A stretch of DNA of 64,000 bases. Source: Aureobasidium sp. EXF-3400. Its lineage: Eukaryota; Ascomycota; Dothideomycetes; Dothideales; Saccotheciaceae. The notes below the pieces were generated by a model. That model searched no databases. It saw nothing but the letters and a program-made list of their open reading frames with translations, and was not told the origin of the DNA. Below, piece by piece: positions 50,107 to 61,401 of this stretch. The translations under genes were made by a program, and so were the position numbers. The stretch is taken from NCBI GenBank assembly GCA_024195585.1, contig SWBL01000223.1:1-64000 (forward strand). The letters run 5' to 3'. Numbering within the stretch: position 1 is the stretch's first letter; each line of letters begins with the position of its first letter.

Positions 50107-50874
50107 GCTGTCTGAAAGAATGACAGTCTTGGGACTGAAGACAGAACGATGCTCGATAATGAATGTGTCCGGCGAGTATATGACCAAACTTGAATCAATG
50201 AACTAGAAATGAAAGAGATTAGAAGACCGCTCACTTGATGACAACTGACAGAGTCAGAGTCTGCTTAGCAACTTTCCACTGTAGTGCATATCGTTCTCCC
50301 GGCTAAGGTAGGTAGGCACACGACCGCGGGACGAACTCTGGCCAATCGTTCACTTTTGCTTTTCCCATCTTTCGTCATTATCACCAAAACGGCCCTGCTT
50401 GGCTTGATACTTACGCTCCGCCTATCTTGCCCAGCACAGTTGGTTCTGTAGTGGTTCTGCACCGAGCATTCATCGGGCAAGGATAGAGTCCGTTCCTAGC
50501 ATATAGAAAATGCAAGTCGCAATACTCCAAATAGGAGCAACACGCTCGATCAAAGTGCTAGGCCTCATCCTCAAGATTGCAAATGTTTGGAGACGAGCAT
50601 GAAGGTTCGGCGTTCCTGCTTCCCCCCTCAATTCCTAGCCGAGCCGGACCGATCGTGCAAGCTCGTGGCACATCACATGCATGCAACAATTGTTTGTGCC
50701 TGCTTCCGATACCGATACCGGCAGACTCTCTGATGGTTAGTAGACAATAGACACGCTGATAGAACTTTAGACAGGCACAGTATCGTTGAACAGTTGTATG
50801 ACAGCAATGCCATGCTCGTATTACCATCTATGACGAAAAAATGTACAAACAGATCTAGCGATGCTTCGATTCGA
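50107..50874. other. Intergenic, EamA promoter and PQ-loop 3' flank
   Basis: No gene seen. A GATACC doublet (50707-50718) is the only small repeat. Confidence 0.45.
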
Positions 50875-51963
50875 TCACTCGATAGCTGATGTCTTCTCGC
50901 CGTACATGTGGAATTGCATGAAAATGACAGCATCTTCAAAGATGGTTCCAAGTGAGCCAATGAGCCAGGGCAGATTCTTGAGGAAGTACTGCTTCTCAAC
51001 AGAGTGGAGCAGAATCTAGGGGCGTCAGTAAAAGCAGAGCAGAAAACGTCTGTTCGAGGACATACCCCTGCACCGTAGGTGAGATTTCCCATGAGCGATA
51101 GCAAAAAGAACAACAACGACAGGCCTTCGCAAGACCGTTCACGATGGTTCTTGATAATTTGGGGAATGCGAGCACTTGCACCCTGTTAGTACAGATTCGC
51201 GGCGTGTGTTGAGAAGAAGAAACATACCCCAAGTAGCACACTGCACTGGCGTAACCAAGTACCTCAGCACCAACAGGCATGTGTCTACCGCCATCGGAAA
51301 CATCGACAGGAGTCGGCTTCCAGGCGCCTGCTCTCCAAGCAATAGCCCATCCTGCTGCTCCAGCGATGAGGATAATTGCGACACTAAGAGTGTTCTTCAA
51401 CCAGGCAGTAGAGCCTTGTCCCTCCTCGAGAATGTTGCTCAGGCTGTTGCTGCGCTCAGCACTGCTCCTGGTACGTCTGCGACTAGCAGCACTACTGCGT
51501 CTTCTGCTACCAGGCAGACCAAGGTTTTCTTGTGTTTCGCCAATCAGAGGCGCGTTCTCGTCAATGACAGCGTTCTCGGCAGCGGCGATGGAGCGTTTGC
51601 GTTCGCGACGGGCATTCAAGGTGTTGTAGTAGAAGCATTGCGACAGGAGGACGGCGTCGGCGAAGCAGAAGTAGATGGCGAGCGCGATGACGGTAGGCAC
51701 GAGATCAGCCCAAAGGGCGCCGGCGAGGTTGGTGATGTCTCCGGCCATCCATACTAGCAGGAAGGTGATAGAAATGCCGTCCGCAGACGATTGACGGTAG
51801 TTCTCGATCAATTGAGGCACCTGGTGAAATCGAGTCAGGCACAGGTACGGACGTATGCGACGAAGGGATTTTTTACCAGCAGGAAGATCCAGCAGGCCAG
51901 GGAGATGCTCCCGGCGATGCCAGAGAAGGCCTCATGCACCGTCAGAGTCACATGTTCCAACAT
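50875..51963 (-). CDS. PQ-loop family vacuolar amino acid transporter
   Basis: Four exons: 51963-51877, 51820-51228, 51174-51066 and 51015-50875, giving 309 aa. Two PQ-loop motifs are present, VPQLIENYR (about 30-38, right after the first splice) and RIPQIIKNHR (about 228-237, right after the second). Seven membrane segments are visible, the 3+3+1 pattern of the family. The central loop (~100-170) is Arg/Ser-rich with an acidic DENAPLIGE, a dileucine-like vacuole sorting context. Known relatives, yeast Ypq1-3 and human PQLC2, export basic amino acids from vacuole or lysosome. GATA-type sites lie in the promoter. Intron 2 has a perfect TACTAAC branch site. Confidence 0.92.
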
Positions 51964-53526
51964 TGTTGCCCGTGGTCGATTGGACAAGCAAAGGTGGTGG
52001 TTGTCAGTGTCGCGGTCGAATTATGTTATCGCAACCATTGGGTTTTGCGGGATGCTGACCTTTGCCTTATTGGCCCGTGGGAAGCCGCGGTTTTCTTATC
52101 TTTTCTTATCGCATGTCTCAACAGCCTCCGTGACTCTGCCATTTAGCACGCCTTCTGTCGACCAACTGACAGCTAGGGCTTGTTGGGGCCATAACTTTGT
52201 CTCGGTCCCTGACTTTGTTCCCGTGTGCTGCTGCACGCAGCGAGATCGTCTCTCCAGGGACGGACTCTTTGCCGACCCATCTGCCTGAGGTCTACGCACG
52301 TAGGTAGTCTTGGTTCACAACCGTCAGCATCAAATTCCCATCTGCTTTCCTTAACCATACGCAGTGCCGTACGAGTCACCCATATGTGGGTACTGACTTT
52401 TCAAAGCCTTTCTAGTCTTTCTGATACCTCGTGGATTTCACGAGCTGTTCCTCTCGGTCTTCGCATGACCTGTGTTGGTTGTCCTCATAAAGCAAGTTTC
52501 ACCTTTCATTCTGCTTGTACTGCTGTGCATATTGGATTATCGCTGAAATTCGCAAGGATATCCGCACTTGAGCATCAATCAAGATCCTTGCAGACTACTC
52601 GCACGAGCATCTTGGTGTCATGTCGGCAGTCCATGTTTGGCGGCGATAGAATCCCTTTTCGTCGATCCCAATAGGCACTGCTGTCAACCAAGCACTGCCG
52701 TGCGGTGGCGCCACTGGTGACGGGGCGCTCTTTTTCACCTCTCGACCAAGATTGCGAAACAAGAAGCCTGCCCGTGTCATGGCCATGGAGATACCAGCCA
52801 CGAACAAGATCACTCTTTGGTCTTATCACCAGTCCCAAGCCCATGGAAGTGGGTGGGCCCAGGGTCCATGAGTACTTTAGCGCCGATCAGGTGTTCATCT
52901 AACATGCTTCGTCTCCTGAGTATTGGGCCAAGATGGTCTCCTTGGTCAGTTGTACGTTCTGTGTACAGTATCTCTGACGAGGGAGGTTTCGGGTCGTCGC
53001 AGACCGAGTACATTCCAATCGAGCTTTGCAGGACTGCTTATTGGTTATTAAGTTGCTAGAATCACGGGCCACCGTTAGTCTAAGATTTTAGGTTACCGAA
53101 GAGACTCGTGCATGATGATTATTTGTGTTGCATACGCAATGGCTTGTAGGTGCCGATTGCTTCACTCTCTTTGTTTCCAGAGACAAAACGACTTCGAGTC
53201 CCTTTAGTTGCTTGCCTGAGCCCTTGTCGACGACCAGCAGTTACACAACTCGCGGGGATACCGCTGCTTCCTTGCGTCACGCATCATTGCCCCTCGGCTT
53301 CGTCGCATCGTCATTCGTTGCGCTTTGGCAGCGACCAACGTCTCGACAAAGTCCAACGCCATTTCCTTGATTCGCATTCCACGAACTCAGCGCAACAAAC
53401 ACGTTCGACATTTGTTCGCTTTGATCGCAATATCATCAATCACAGCAATGGCCATGTATCAACGTCAGACGTAGCATTTCCCGATAACACCGATATCTGC
53501 ATGACTGGGCAATTCTACACTCAACC
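51964..53526. other. Divergent region PQ-loop gene / RasGEF
   Basis: 1.56 kb. Near the PQ-loop start are three GATA-type sites. The last ~350 bp before 53527 are likely the RasGEF leader. No coding frame with family resemblance; the 149-codon frame at 52225-52674 (plus) is overlapped by another on the minus strand. Confidence 0.5.
52095..52110 (-). promoter_or_regulatory. Paired GATAAG sites upstream of the PQ-loop transporter
   Basis: TTTTCTTATC occurs twice in direct tandem (52091-52110), giving two HGATAR sites (AGATAAG and CGATAAG) on the transporter's coding strand, 132 bp upstream of its ATG. A third, CGATAAC, is at 52025-52031. Fungal nitrogen regulators AreA/NIT2 favour closely spaced HGATAR pairs, which would suit an amino acid transporter. 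Binding is inferred. Confidence 0.45.
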
Positions 53527-56500
53527 ATGGCTGGCCTCGATGATATAACTTACTCAGCCAAGGAGACGCTTGATGCATCAGAGTCGCGGTCCGAATTACC
53601 TTCCCTCGACCACAAATACCTTCGTGCTAGCCACGACTATCAGCCCGAACAAACTACCATCTCTGGCTCCTCGGGTGGCATCTCCATCACCGCCCCTCTA
53701 CGAGAAGGCGACATCGTCCTCATACACCTCACGCATCCAAATGGCTGGGCTGATGGTACCATACTCTCGACTGGTACCCGAGGCTGGATACCTACCAACT
53801 ATTGTCAGATTTACGATCCTCGACCAATGCGTTTGCTCCTTCATGCATTAACCCGAATGTGGGATTATCTGAGTCTGGGCGCAAGCGACGATGCTTTGTT
53901 CGAGGATAGGCAAGATTATGTTCAAGGTCTCGTGGCTGGTGTTCGACGTTTGCTGGAACATTGCGACTGTCTGCACAGAGATGATGCCCCGATCAAGAGG
54001 CATGTTGCCTTGAGACGAACACGGAAAAGTCTCCTGGCAGATCTCTCCAGCCTTCTAAGAAACCGCGAGGACATACAAAACACATTTTCCGACTCTTCGG
54101 ATGCCGTTGTGTGGTCCACTGTTGACGAGTATTTGTCCAGTGCTTTCAAGATTGTATCCAGAGGTGCTCGCTTCCTTGATATCTGGGCCCAAAGCACTTC
54201 TCCAAAGCAAAAGCGATCCAGTACACGCTACAGTGATGCCTTCCAAAGTCCTCGAACCGCAAGAGCCTCGTTTCATGCAGGGCTTTCGTCTTCACCGTTG
54301 CCTGATGTCGATGAGCATTCGGTCCAGTCATCTCATTCTGACTCTATCAAGAAAACTCCGAGGTTCCAACTCAGGGTCTTAGAGTACGACGAGGATTCTC
54401 AGGGCACGAAGGTCGTCGACGAACAGCTTGGCCCGGAAATGACCGCGAAACCGCTTCACCAAATGTTCTCGTATGACACTTCGTCTCCAGTACAGCCGTC
54501 GTCTACGGTTTCCAAGACGAAGCCTACAGTCATGAGCACATTCGCACTGACCGAAGGAAATGCATCTGATCTGGCATCCGAACGCCTTACAGCCGCGCAT
54601 GAACAGTTCTTGGGTGACATCGGTGCCTTTATTGGCCTCCACCTACAGTCTAGGACATCTCTGGATTTGACAACGACAACAAGACTTTCTGTAAAAGCAG
54701 CTGAAGATCTACTGGTGGTTGTCAGTGAGATATCAAAGCGCAATGCCAGTCGATCCCAAGGCATCGCATCAGCCGCAGAGAATATGCGTACGAAATTAGA
54801 GACACTCGTAGAGACTGCGAGCCGTTTGTGCAGGATACCCACAGATCTAGATGAGCCGGAAGTTATAGGCGTTGTGGGCCCGGAAGATGGTCGAGGACTT
54901 GTGGCTGCAGCGACCGCTTGCGTCAGAGCGGCAGGTGACTGTACCGCCAAAACACGAAAGTTTCTTGATCATGTAACTGGCGACTTCTTCCTCTCTTCCA
55001 CTACACAAGGACAACATGAGGAATCGATCACTTCTCGCGTGATCGCACCACCTGGGGAGATTGCCTCTGGTAATTGGTCGGAAGCCGGTGCCGGTGCCGC
55101 TAACCCGCAAGACCACAATTCGGCCGCGCCCAGGCTTGCAATCTCAACACGAGACTTACCACAGAGACCTGCCTATCTGTTACGCTCAACAACCGATGAC
55201 AGCAACAATTTCACCCTTTCTACGGTCCTTCCGGATGGAAATATGAGAAGACCAGATTCTTCTCCACCACTGATAAAATGTGAATCACTCATCTCACCGA
55301 CTTCACCAACAGCATCCGAACCACCATTGCAACCACCACCCCCTGCAAATGAGTCGGCAGAGCAGGATCAGCAGGATCACAAAGAGCCCTGGACCCCACC
55401 CGACAGAAAGGGAAGTGTAGGAATGTCTACGACAGAGAGCTCGAGCGCCTATCAAGACAGCTTGAGAAATTCACTCGCCAGTGTGACCTCGCCAACATCG
55501 ACAAGGGCCACAACCCCCGATCGATGTCAGCGACACGTTCGAGCCAATCCAAGTCTTTGTACTCATGGCAGTGTACTAAGCATCGCGACGACTGCTGACG
55601 GCAGCGACCACGATGCCGAAGTTCTGATGAGGTCGTATGCTCACGAGTTGCTGTACAACAAAGATGGGCAGGTTGTTGGTGGAACTCTGGCAGCTCTCGT
55701 TGAGAAGCTCACGAGTCAGCATGGTCCACCAGAACCTGAGTACAATACGGCTTTCCTACTCACATTTCGTCTCTTCACGAACGCCGTGGAGCTAACGGAG
55801 GCGCTGATCACTCGGTTTGAGTACGCTGGAGACTGTAACACGGATAGTTCTCCCGCACGTCTTAGGGTGTATAATTTCTTCAAGACGTGGATCGAGTCGC
55901 ACTATCTTCCTGAAAGCGACGCGCCTGCACTTAAGATCATCCACAAGTTTGCGATCGAACAATTGAGCCTTCAATTCTCGGGACCAGGCCAACGTCTGGC
56001 TGAGCTGATCAAGAAAGCATCCCAGATCAAAGTGACGGGTACGGCAAATCAGTTGGTCTCTGCTGTCGGCAAGACCTGTGTTTCTCTGAGTACCGACTAC
56101 GAGAAGACCATCATACCTCATGCCAACGTCAACAGAGAACAGTTGTATCTTCTGACAGGCGGTACTTCTACCAAGAAACTCACCCTCTTGGATCTGGACT
56201 CTGTTGAGATTGCCAGACAACTCACTATCTTGGAATCTAAGAGATTCTGTGCTATACAACCTCATGAATTACTTGGTCTTGAGTGGACGAAGAAGAATGG
56301 ACGCGCTGAGAACGTTTTGGCGATGTCGAAGTTCTCAACAAATCTTACGAATCTTGTGGTGGATACCATACTCGCTGCTGACCAAACTAAGAAACGCGTC
56401 GCCATCTTAAAGCATTGGATCAAGATTGCGAAGGTGTGCCTCGATATCGACAATTACTCGGCTCTCATGGCGATCGCGTGCTCTCTTACCGCTTCAGCAA

Positions 56501-57102
56501 TTTCCAGACTCCGTCAAACATGGGACCAGCTGTCGCCCAAGACAAACGCCATCTTCGAGGAGATCAAGGAAGTGGTTGATGTATCACGTAATTACGCAGC
56601 CCTCAGGCAACGTCTGCAAACACCAAAGGCTCCGTGTCTACCATTCGTAGGCATGTATCTGACTGATCTCACCTTTGTGGATGTTGGCAACTCAAACACC
56701 CGACCTCTACCCTTTGATGATGGAGATGGCACCGAGTCGAAGACGGTGATCAACTTCGACAAACATACGCGTTCTGCACGGGTTGTGAGTCATCTGCAAC
56801 GTTACCAAGTTCCTTATCGCCTTCAACATGTGCGGGAGATCCAGAATTGGTTGGAGACACAACTCGAACGGGTAAACACGAGCGATCAATGCACTGTGAT
56901 GAGTCTCTGGCGCCGCAGTCAGGCACTGGAAGCACGTAGCAAGGGAGAGGAACGCCCGGAATCAACCGAGGAAAAGGAAAAGATGTTTAGCAGCGGCTTT
57001 GTGGGCAGCATGCTTCGGCCCAGAAACAAAGCTAGTTCATCTGGACTCAATGCCTTTTTGTACCGAGTCAAAACAGGAGGATCAAGTCACACCAGCGAGT
57101 GA
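53527..57102 (+). CDS. Ras guanine nucleotide exchange factor (Cdc25/Bud5 class) with SH3-like domain
   Basis: Single exon, 1191 aa. An SH3-like fold lies at ~34-95 (LRASHDYQPEQ, LREGDIVLI, GWIPTNYC). A long, mostly helical and Ser/Thr/Pro-rich middle follows. The RasGEF N-terminal (REM) domain spans ~695-830 (RSYAHELLYNKDGQVVGGTL, YNTAFLLTFRLFT). The CDC25 catalytic domain spans ~885-1130 (EIARQLTILESKRFCAIQPHELLGLEW, PCLPFVGMYLTDLTFVD). The helical hairpin region that opens the GTPase is present. Known role: GDP release from Ras-type GTPases. It could act on Ras or on the Rsr1 protein encoded at 22.2 kb; sequence alone does not say. Divergent from the PQ-loop gene. Confidence 0.93.
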   Translation: MAGLDDITYSAKETLDASESRSELPSLDHKYLRASHDYQPEQTTISGSSGGISITAPLREGDIVLIHLTHPNGWADGTILSTGTRGWIPTNYCQIYDPRPMRLLLHALTRMWDYLSLGASDDALFEDRQDYVQGLVAGVRRLLEHCDCLHRDDAPIKRHVALRRTRKSLLADLSSLLRNREDIQNTFSDSSDAVVWSTVDEYLSSAFKIVSRGARFLDIWAQSTSPKQKRSSTRYSDAFQSPRTARASFHAGLSSSPLPDVDEHSVQSSHSDSIKKTPRFQLRVLEYDEDSQGTKVVDEQLGPEMTAKPLHQMFSYDTSSPVQPSSTVSKTKPTVMSTFALTEGNASDLASERLTAAHEQFLGDIGAFIGLHLQSRTSLDLTTTTRLSVKAAEDLLVVVSEISKRNASRSQGIASAAENMRTKLETLVETASRLCRIPTDLDEPEVIGVVGPEDGRGLVAAATACVRAAGDCTAKTRKFLDHVTGDFFLSSTTQGQHEESITSRVIAPPGEIASGNWSEAGAGAANPQDHNSAAPRLAISTRDLPQRPAYLLRSTTDDSNNFTLSTVLPDGNMRRPDSSPPLIKCESLISPTSPTASEPPLQPPPPANESAEQDQQDHKEPWTPPDRKGSVGMSTTESSSAYQDSLRNSLASVTSPTSTRATTPDRCQRHVRANPSLCTHGSVLSIATTADGSDHDAEVLMRSYAHELLYNKDGQVVGGTLAALVEKLTSQHGPPEPEYNTAFLLTFRLFTNAVELTEALITRFEYAGDCNTDSSPARLRVYNFFKTWIESHYLPESDAPALKIIHKFAIEQLSLQFSGPGQRLAELIKKASQIKVTGTANQLVSAVGKTCVSLSTDYEKTIIPHANVNREQLYLLTGGTSTKKLTLLDLDSVEIARQLTILESKRFCAIQPHELLGLEWTKKNGRAENVLAMSKFSTNLTNLVVDTILAADQTKKRVAILKHWIKIAKVCLDIDNYSALMAIACSLTASAISRLRQTWDQLSPKTNAIFEEIKEVVDVSRNYAALRQRLQTPKAPCLPFVGMYLTDLTFVDVGNSNTRPLPFDDGDGTESKTVINFDKHTRSARVVSHLQRYQVPYRLQHVREIQNWLETQLERVNTSDQCTVMSLWRRSQALEARSKGEERPESTEEKEKMFSSGFVGSMLRPRNKASSSGLNAFLYRVKTGGSSHTSE

Positions 57103-57694
57103 GGCTATCATCGTCGGAGAGCAGCATATACTTTCACTACTGGCGTTACGGCAAGAGATGGTAAGACAAAAGGGGTATCTGGGCATGGGATTATGAAAAA
57201 CAGCACTTTGTTTTGGATTGGCTGGGTGGGAAAGCATAGGGCAGGAAGCGATATGATTTTTCTTATCTTCTTTGCTTGGAGTATCGGTCTCACTAACAAG
57301 AGAAAGCATACTTATGCGGAAACATGTTGTACATAGTAACTTAGAGGTAGCATCTTATTAGCATGATGAAATGACTTGCATACATATTTGATTCGTGCTC
57401 TCCGTCAGAATGGCATGATCTCAACGTACTACGTCCAACCCACGCTCCATACAGCTATGCAAGCAATATCGGCAACAAAGAGTAAATCTCAAGTCGCAGC
57501 TACAAAGTACTCGCTACGATGAATGGAAGTGTTGTATGTAGACTCGACATGATATTCAGGGTCAGGGTGCTCCCAGAGACAAAGATGACGTCGACGCCAT
57601 CATCAATGTCAATGATGACCACATAGATCAGACCAATCCAATTAAACCACCCATCACCCCCTCATTGCTGCATTCCCTCCCTCCAAAACACCAA
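57103..57694. other. Intergenic
   Basis: 3' flank of the RasGEF gene and promoter of the cupin gene; the last 60 bp before 57695 are C/A-rich. No gene or repeat seen. Confidence 0.5.
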
Positions 57695-58407
57695 ATGTTC
57701 TCCACCCGTCTCACCACACGACTCTTTACCACCACATCAAAGACACTCCTCCCAAGCCTTGCGAAACGCACCTTCCTCACCACCACTCCTCTCTACGCCA
57801 AAAACTCCAAAATGTCTACATCACCCCCAAAGCACGAGTTAGTCTACTTTGAAGGCTTGACCTCCAAAGTACGATCCTTTGGCCAATTCAGAAAGGTCAT
57901 TCATACTGGGCTTTACTCGCAGCTTGTCACTATGGAAATCCCTGTTGGAGGAGATATTGGTAATGAAGTGCATTTGGTGGATCAAGTGTTGATTTTCACC
58001 TCTGGAACTGGTAAAGCTGTTGTGGCTGGAAAGGAACAGGTATGCAACCCTACACTCCTAGGTTTAGGTGTGAAGTGGGAGAGGAATAACAGCTGACTTG
58101 AGTAAAACAGAATGTCAAAGCCAGTGATGTCGTTGTCGTACCAGCGGGAACCGAGCATCAATTCTACAACACTAGCAAAGACCAACCCTTGGAACTGGTC
58201 ACTGTCTACAGTCCTGCCGAGCATGACCCCAGAACAGTGCACAAGACGAAGGAGGAAGGCGATGAAGAGGAGGATGCAGGCAAGGACGAGGCACCAGAGT
58301 GGAGCCAACAGAGCAAGGATACCAACGAGAAGAAGGGTCTTGCAAAGGAAGAGGGTGGCCCTTACGAGAATGGCGATGATGGAAGACATGGCCGCAAGGT
58401 CGAGTAA
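57695..58407 (+). CDS. Cupin-domain protein, probably mitochondrial
   Basis: Two exons: 57695-58039 and 58111-58407, giving 213 aa. The N-terminus (MFSTRLTTRLFTTTSKT, then KRTF) is Arg/Thr/Ser-rich without acids, a mitochondrial presequence; a second Met (MSTSPPKHEL) at residue 41 would give a cytosolic form. The single cupin_2 beta-barrel covers ~50-155: motif 1 GGDIGNEVHLVDQVLIFTSG has one His instead of the usual HxH pair, and motif 2 PAGTEHQFYNTS keeps His. The C-tail is Glu/Lys/Asp-rich and disordered. It resembles small bacterial cupins of unknown role. Metal binding is plausible, activity unknown. Confidence 0.85.
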
Positions 58408-58680
58408 GGCGGCAATTCTTAACTTGCCCGTCCTCTACATGTCAGTAATGTTGCTATGAACTACACCACAATCAACACATTTCCTCATTCAATGCAACCG
58501 ACTCGCCTGATATGACCTGCACAAGCTAGAAATTGCAATCTTGACAGACACTTGAGGATGATGGACTCTCCAAGAAATTAAGGTATTGAAACATTGACAA
58601 GTGTCATTACAGAGTGTTTCATGATACAAGCTATTAAAAGGTGAAAAGAAGAAACCCATCATCATTGCCGTCCATTCCAA

Positions 58681-59604
58681 CTAACAGTTTTGTAGATCGT
58701 AGATGGCCTTTCCATTGCGATCAATGACACCAAAGCTAGGCGACGCTTGGTAGTCCTGGTGGACATACCAGAAGATGTGGATCTGCTTGAATGCAGAACA
58801 AGCAATCTGCTTCCAGAAGGTTTGAGCATTCTTAACGCTGGCAACTCCATTGCCATAGTTGGGTCCACTGACGGGCCAGCCGGTTTCAGTGACCCAGACC
58901 CATTTGCCAGGAGAGACCTTGTCGACGACTCCACGGACTTTGTTGATGGCGCTCCAGAAAGCGTTGCTAGCGTTTTCGATACTGCTGCCTTCGAAGTATG
59001 GGTATGCATCTGGAAGCAGTTAGTGATTCAGTCGCCAGAAATATTCAATCGAGATACACTCACCAAGACCGATAAAGTCGCATGCCTTGATGACTTCAGT
59101 GTTGGCACTGTCAACCCAGGCGGTCCACGTATCGACATGTCCAACTTCCTTCTTCACACCCATTGCGCGAACCATTCCGCGGACATCGTAGATCTTCTGT
59201 GCGAGCGTCCCAGGATTGACTTCTTTGCGGTACAGATCCTCGCTTCCAACACTAATGGCAATGATCCAGTCCTGACCGTATTTCTTGATGGCACTTTCAA
59301 GGGCATCCTTTTCCCGCTTGAAATGTCCATCATCTTGAGTCCAGACACCGACGAGTAGCTGTGTTCCCATCGAGATAGCGGCAGGTACGGCAAGAGCCAA
59401 GGTGTTGCAATCGCTGGATGCGTATAGGCGAACAGAGGTGAAATGGCCAGGAAGCGAGGATAGCTTTTGGAAAGCAGAGACCCATTGGGCTTGTGTTTTG
59501 CAGGAGCCGTCTGGGTTCTCGGCGGCGACGTTAAAGCCTTTCCAGTATGCTTGAGTAAAAGGCACTGCAGCAAGCAATGCAGCGGCCACGCTGAACAACC
59601 TCAT
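58681..59604 (-). CDS. GH17 glucan endo-1,3-beta-glucosidase (Bgl2-like)
   Basis: Two exons: 59604-59064 and 59009-58681, giving 289 aa. A signal peptide (1-19, cut before YWKGFN) directs secretion. The TIM-barrel GH17 fold carries both catalytic acids: Glu122 in ISVGSEDLYR (acid/base) and Glu222 in WVTETGWP (nucleophile). No GPI signal or CBM, so it is a soluble or wall-bound enzyme like yeast Bgl2. Known role: hydrolysis and transglycosylation of cell-wall beta-1,3-glucan. The gene converges on the cupin gene 273 bp away and diverges from the NAT gene. Confidence 0.94.
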
Positions 59605-60329
59605 TGTATATATGAGGCCTGGGTTGGTCCGGGCTTTTTGAGGGGCAATATATGCTATACAGAGCAATGGTTATAGGCGAAGAAGATGCGGTATTCGATG
59701 CAGACAAGTAAGTGTTGTTGATGGATGAAGGCGCAAGGCCAGGATGCTGTGAGCGAGCGAGCAAAATAGAAGAAACGGAAGAGAAAGAGAAGGAACGACT
59801 ACTAATAAGACCTACCTTGTGTTATGAAATTGGTGGATCCAAGGAAATCAAAAGGGGAAGCGCGACTATGGCTGTAACGGCGGGAAAACTTCTTGTAGAC
59901 TGATCGCGCAAGGAATGTAGCACTGGCTCTTTCCCATGGCAAGCGATGAAGACGCTATCGGCTGTCAGTGTAAGAATTCATACCATGTTAGGGTGCAGGT
60001 TCAGTCCGTTAATGTCAAGATGAAACTTGGGGTGTTCTTGTCGTCCTCCACACTGGCACAAGCCCAAACCGTTGGAGTTGTGGTCAGTGGAGGCGCCTTG
60101 TATCCACTTGGCCGCCGTCTCTTTGTAGACGTGTAATGGCTGTGGTTCGCGATTACATGTCTTGGACGTCAGCAGAATGCTATTCGATTCATGCATTCCT
60201 ATGGGTGTGTCGAGGATGAGAGTAAGAGAGCTGAGATCACATGTCGACCATGGATGACGATGAAACGTCACAGCACCCGCTACTATTCCTGTCCACACAC
60301 ATCTCCAATCATGCATTGTTATCTTCACC
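59605..60329. promoter_or_regulatory. Divergent promoter GH17/NAT
   Basis: 725 bp. A TATATA box-like element lies only a few bases upstream of the GH17 ATG, and TATACAG/GCATATA motifs a little further. No open frame of interest. Confidence 0.45.
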
Positions 60330-61304
60330 ATGAGCAGCTACACTCCAGCACAAATCAATCAATACTATGATCGCATCAATCTTCCCCAAGAATATCGCCA
60401 TGAACCCGGTCACGCCAGCACGAAGATTGCTTCTCAGACGTCAACAGGCCTCGACTTCCTGAGTGCTCTCCAACGCTACAACCTCACCCACATCCCATTC
60501 GAGAACCTAGACCTCCACTACAGCTCTCACCACACTATCAGCATCGATGCTCAAGACATCTTCAACAAGATTGTAGTCAATGGAAAAGGAGGACGTGGTG
60601 GATACTGCATGGTCAACAACGCCCTATTCGCCAATGTCCTGCGTGGTCTTGGATTCCACGTTACCAGCCATGGTGCCAGAATTAGCAGCTCTGTGAGCGC
60701 AGCTAAGGATATTCCTCTGGATCAAGTCACTTTCTCAGGCTTCAGTCATATGGTCAACCTCGTCTCTTTCCCAGACAATCCAGATCTAAAGTACCACGTC
60801 GATGTGGGCTTTGGATCTGGTGGTCCTACCTTCCCTGTTCCTCTCAAACACGATGAGAAGGGCAGATTGAATATAGAGCCCAATCAGTGGGCTAGACTCG
60901 TTCACTTGCCCATCCCAGGCACCGCTTCGGACCAGAAGTTTTGGGTCTATGAAAAGCGCAATGCTGATCAGAATTGGTCTCCTTGCTACTGCTTCGCAGA
61001 GACGGAGTTCTTGGAATCCGACTTTAAGGTTATGAACTACTGGACCAGCACATGCAAGGATTCTTGGTTCACGCAGATGCCTGTTTGTCTCAAAATGCTC
61101 TTGGATGAAAGTGGTGATAAGATTGTGGGTCATATGCATGTTCTCAAGACTGACTTCAAGAAACGCATCGGTGAAGATGCGTTGATTAGTAGGGAGCTGA
61201 AGTCGGAGAATGAGAGAATCAAGGTTTTCGAGGAAGAGTTTGGTATCCCGCTGAGTGAAGAAGAGAGAAACGGTATACACGGCAGGGTCTCTGAAATAAA
61301 ATAG
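60330..61304 (+). CDS. Arylamine N-acetyltransferase (NAT)
   Basis: Single exon, 324 aa. The cysteine-protease-like triad is intact: Cys93 in GGRGGYCMVNN, His140 in FSHMVNLV and Asp158 in YHVDVGFGSGG. IPFENLDLHY at 55-64 is the family's N-terminal signature. Known role: acetyl or malonyl transfer from CoA to arylamines; in fungi NATs detoxify compounds such as benzoxazolinone products or anilines. No signal peptide, cytosolic. It ends 97 bp from the converging DBP9 gene. Confidence 0.95.
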   Translation: MSSYTPAQINQYYDRINLPQEYRHEPGHASTKIASQTSTGLDFLSALQRYNLTHIPFENLDLHYSSHHTISIDAQDIFNKIVVNGKGGRGGYCMVNNALFANVLRGLGFHVTSHGARISSSVSAAKDIPLDQVTFSGFSHMVNLVSFPDNPDLKYHVDVGFGSGGPTFPVPLKHDEKGRLNIEPNQWARLVHLPIPGTASDQKFWVYEKRNADQNWSPCYCFAETEFLESDFKVMNYWTSTCKDSWFTQMPVCLKMLLDESGDKIVGHMHVLKTDFKKRIGEDALISRELKSENERIKVFEEEFGIPLSEEERNGIHGRVSEIK

Positions 61305-61401
61305 AAGTGACGCATATAAGCCATCATTGTAGATTGTAGATATGAACAGAGGCAAAGAAGAGCAATGATTATGATATTGAAGAAACCCTTATCAACCCTG
61401 C

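Noticed and set aside
58662..59009. 115-codon minus-strand frame over the GH17 gene
   Set aside because: It is a shifted frame of GH17 exon 2. The spliced frame gives the conserved TETGWP and the correct C-terminus.
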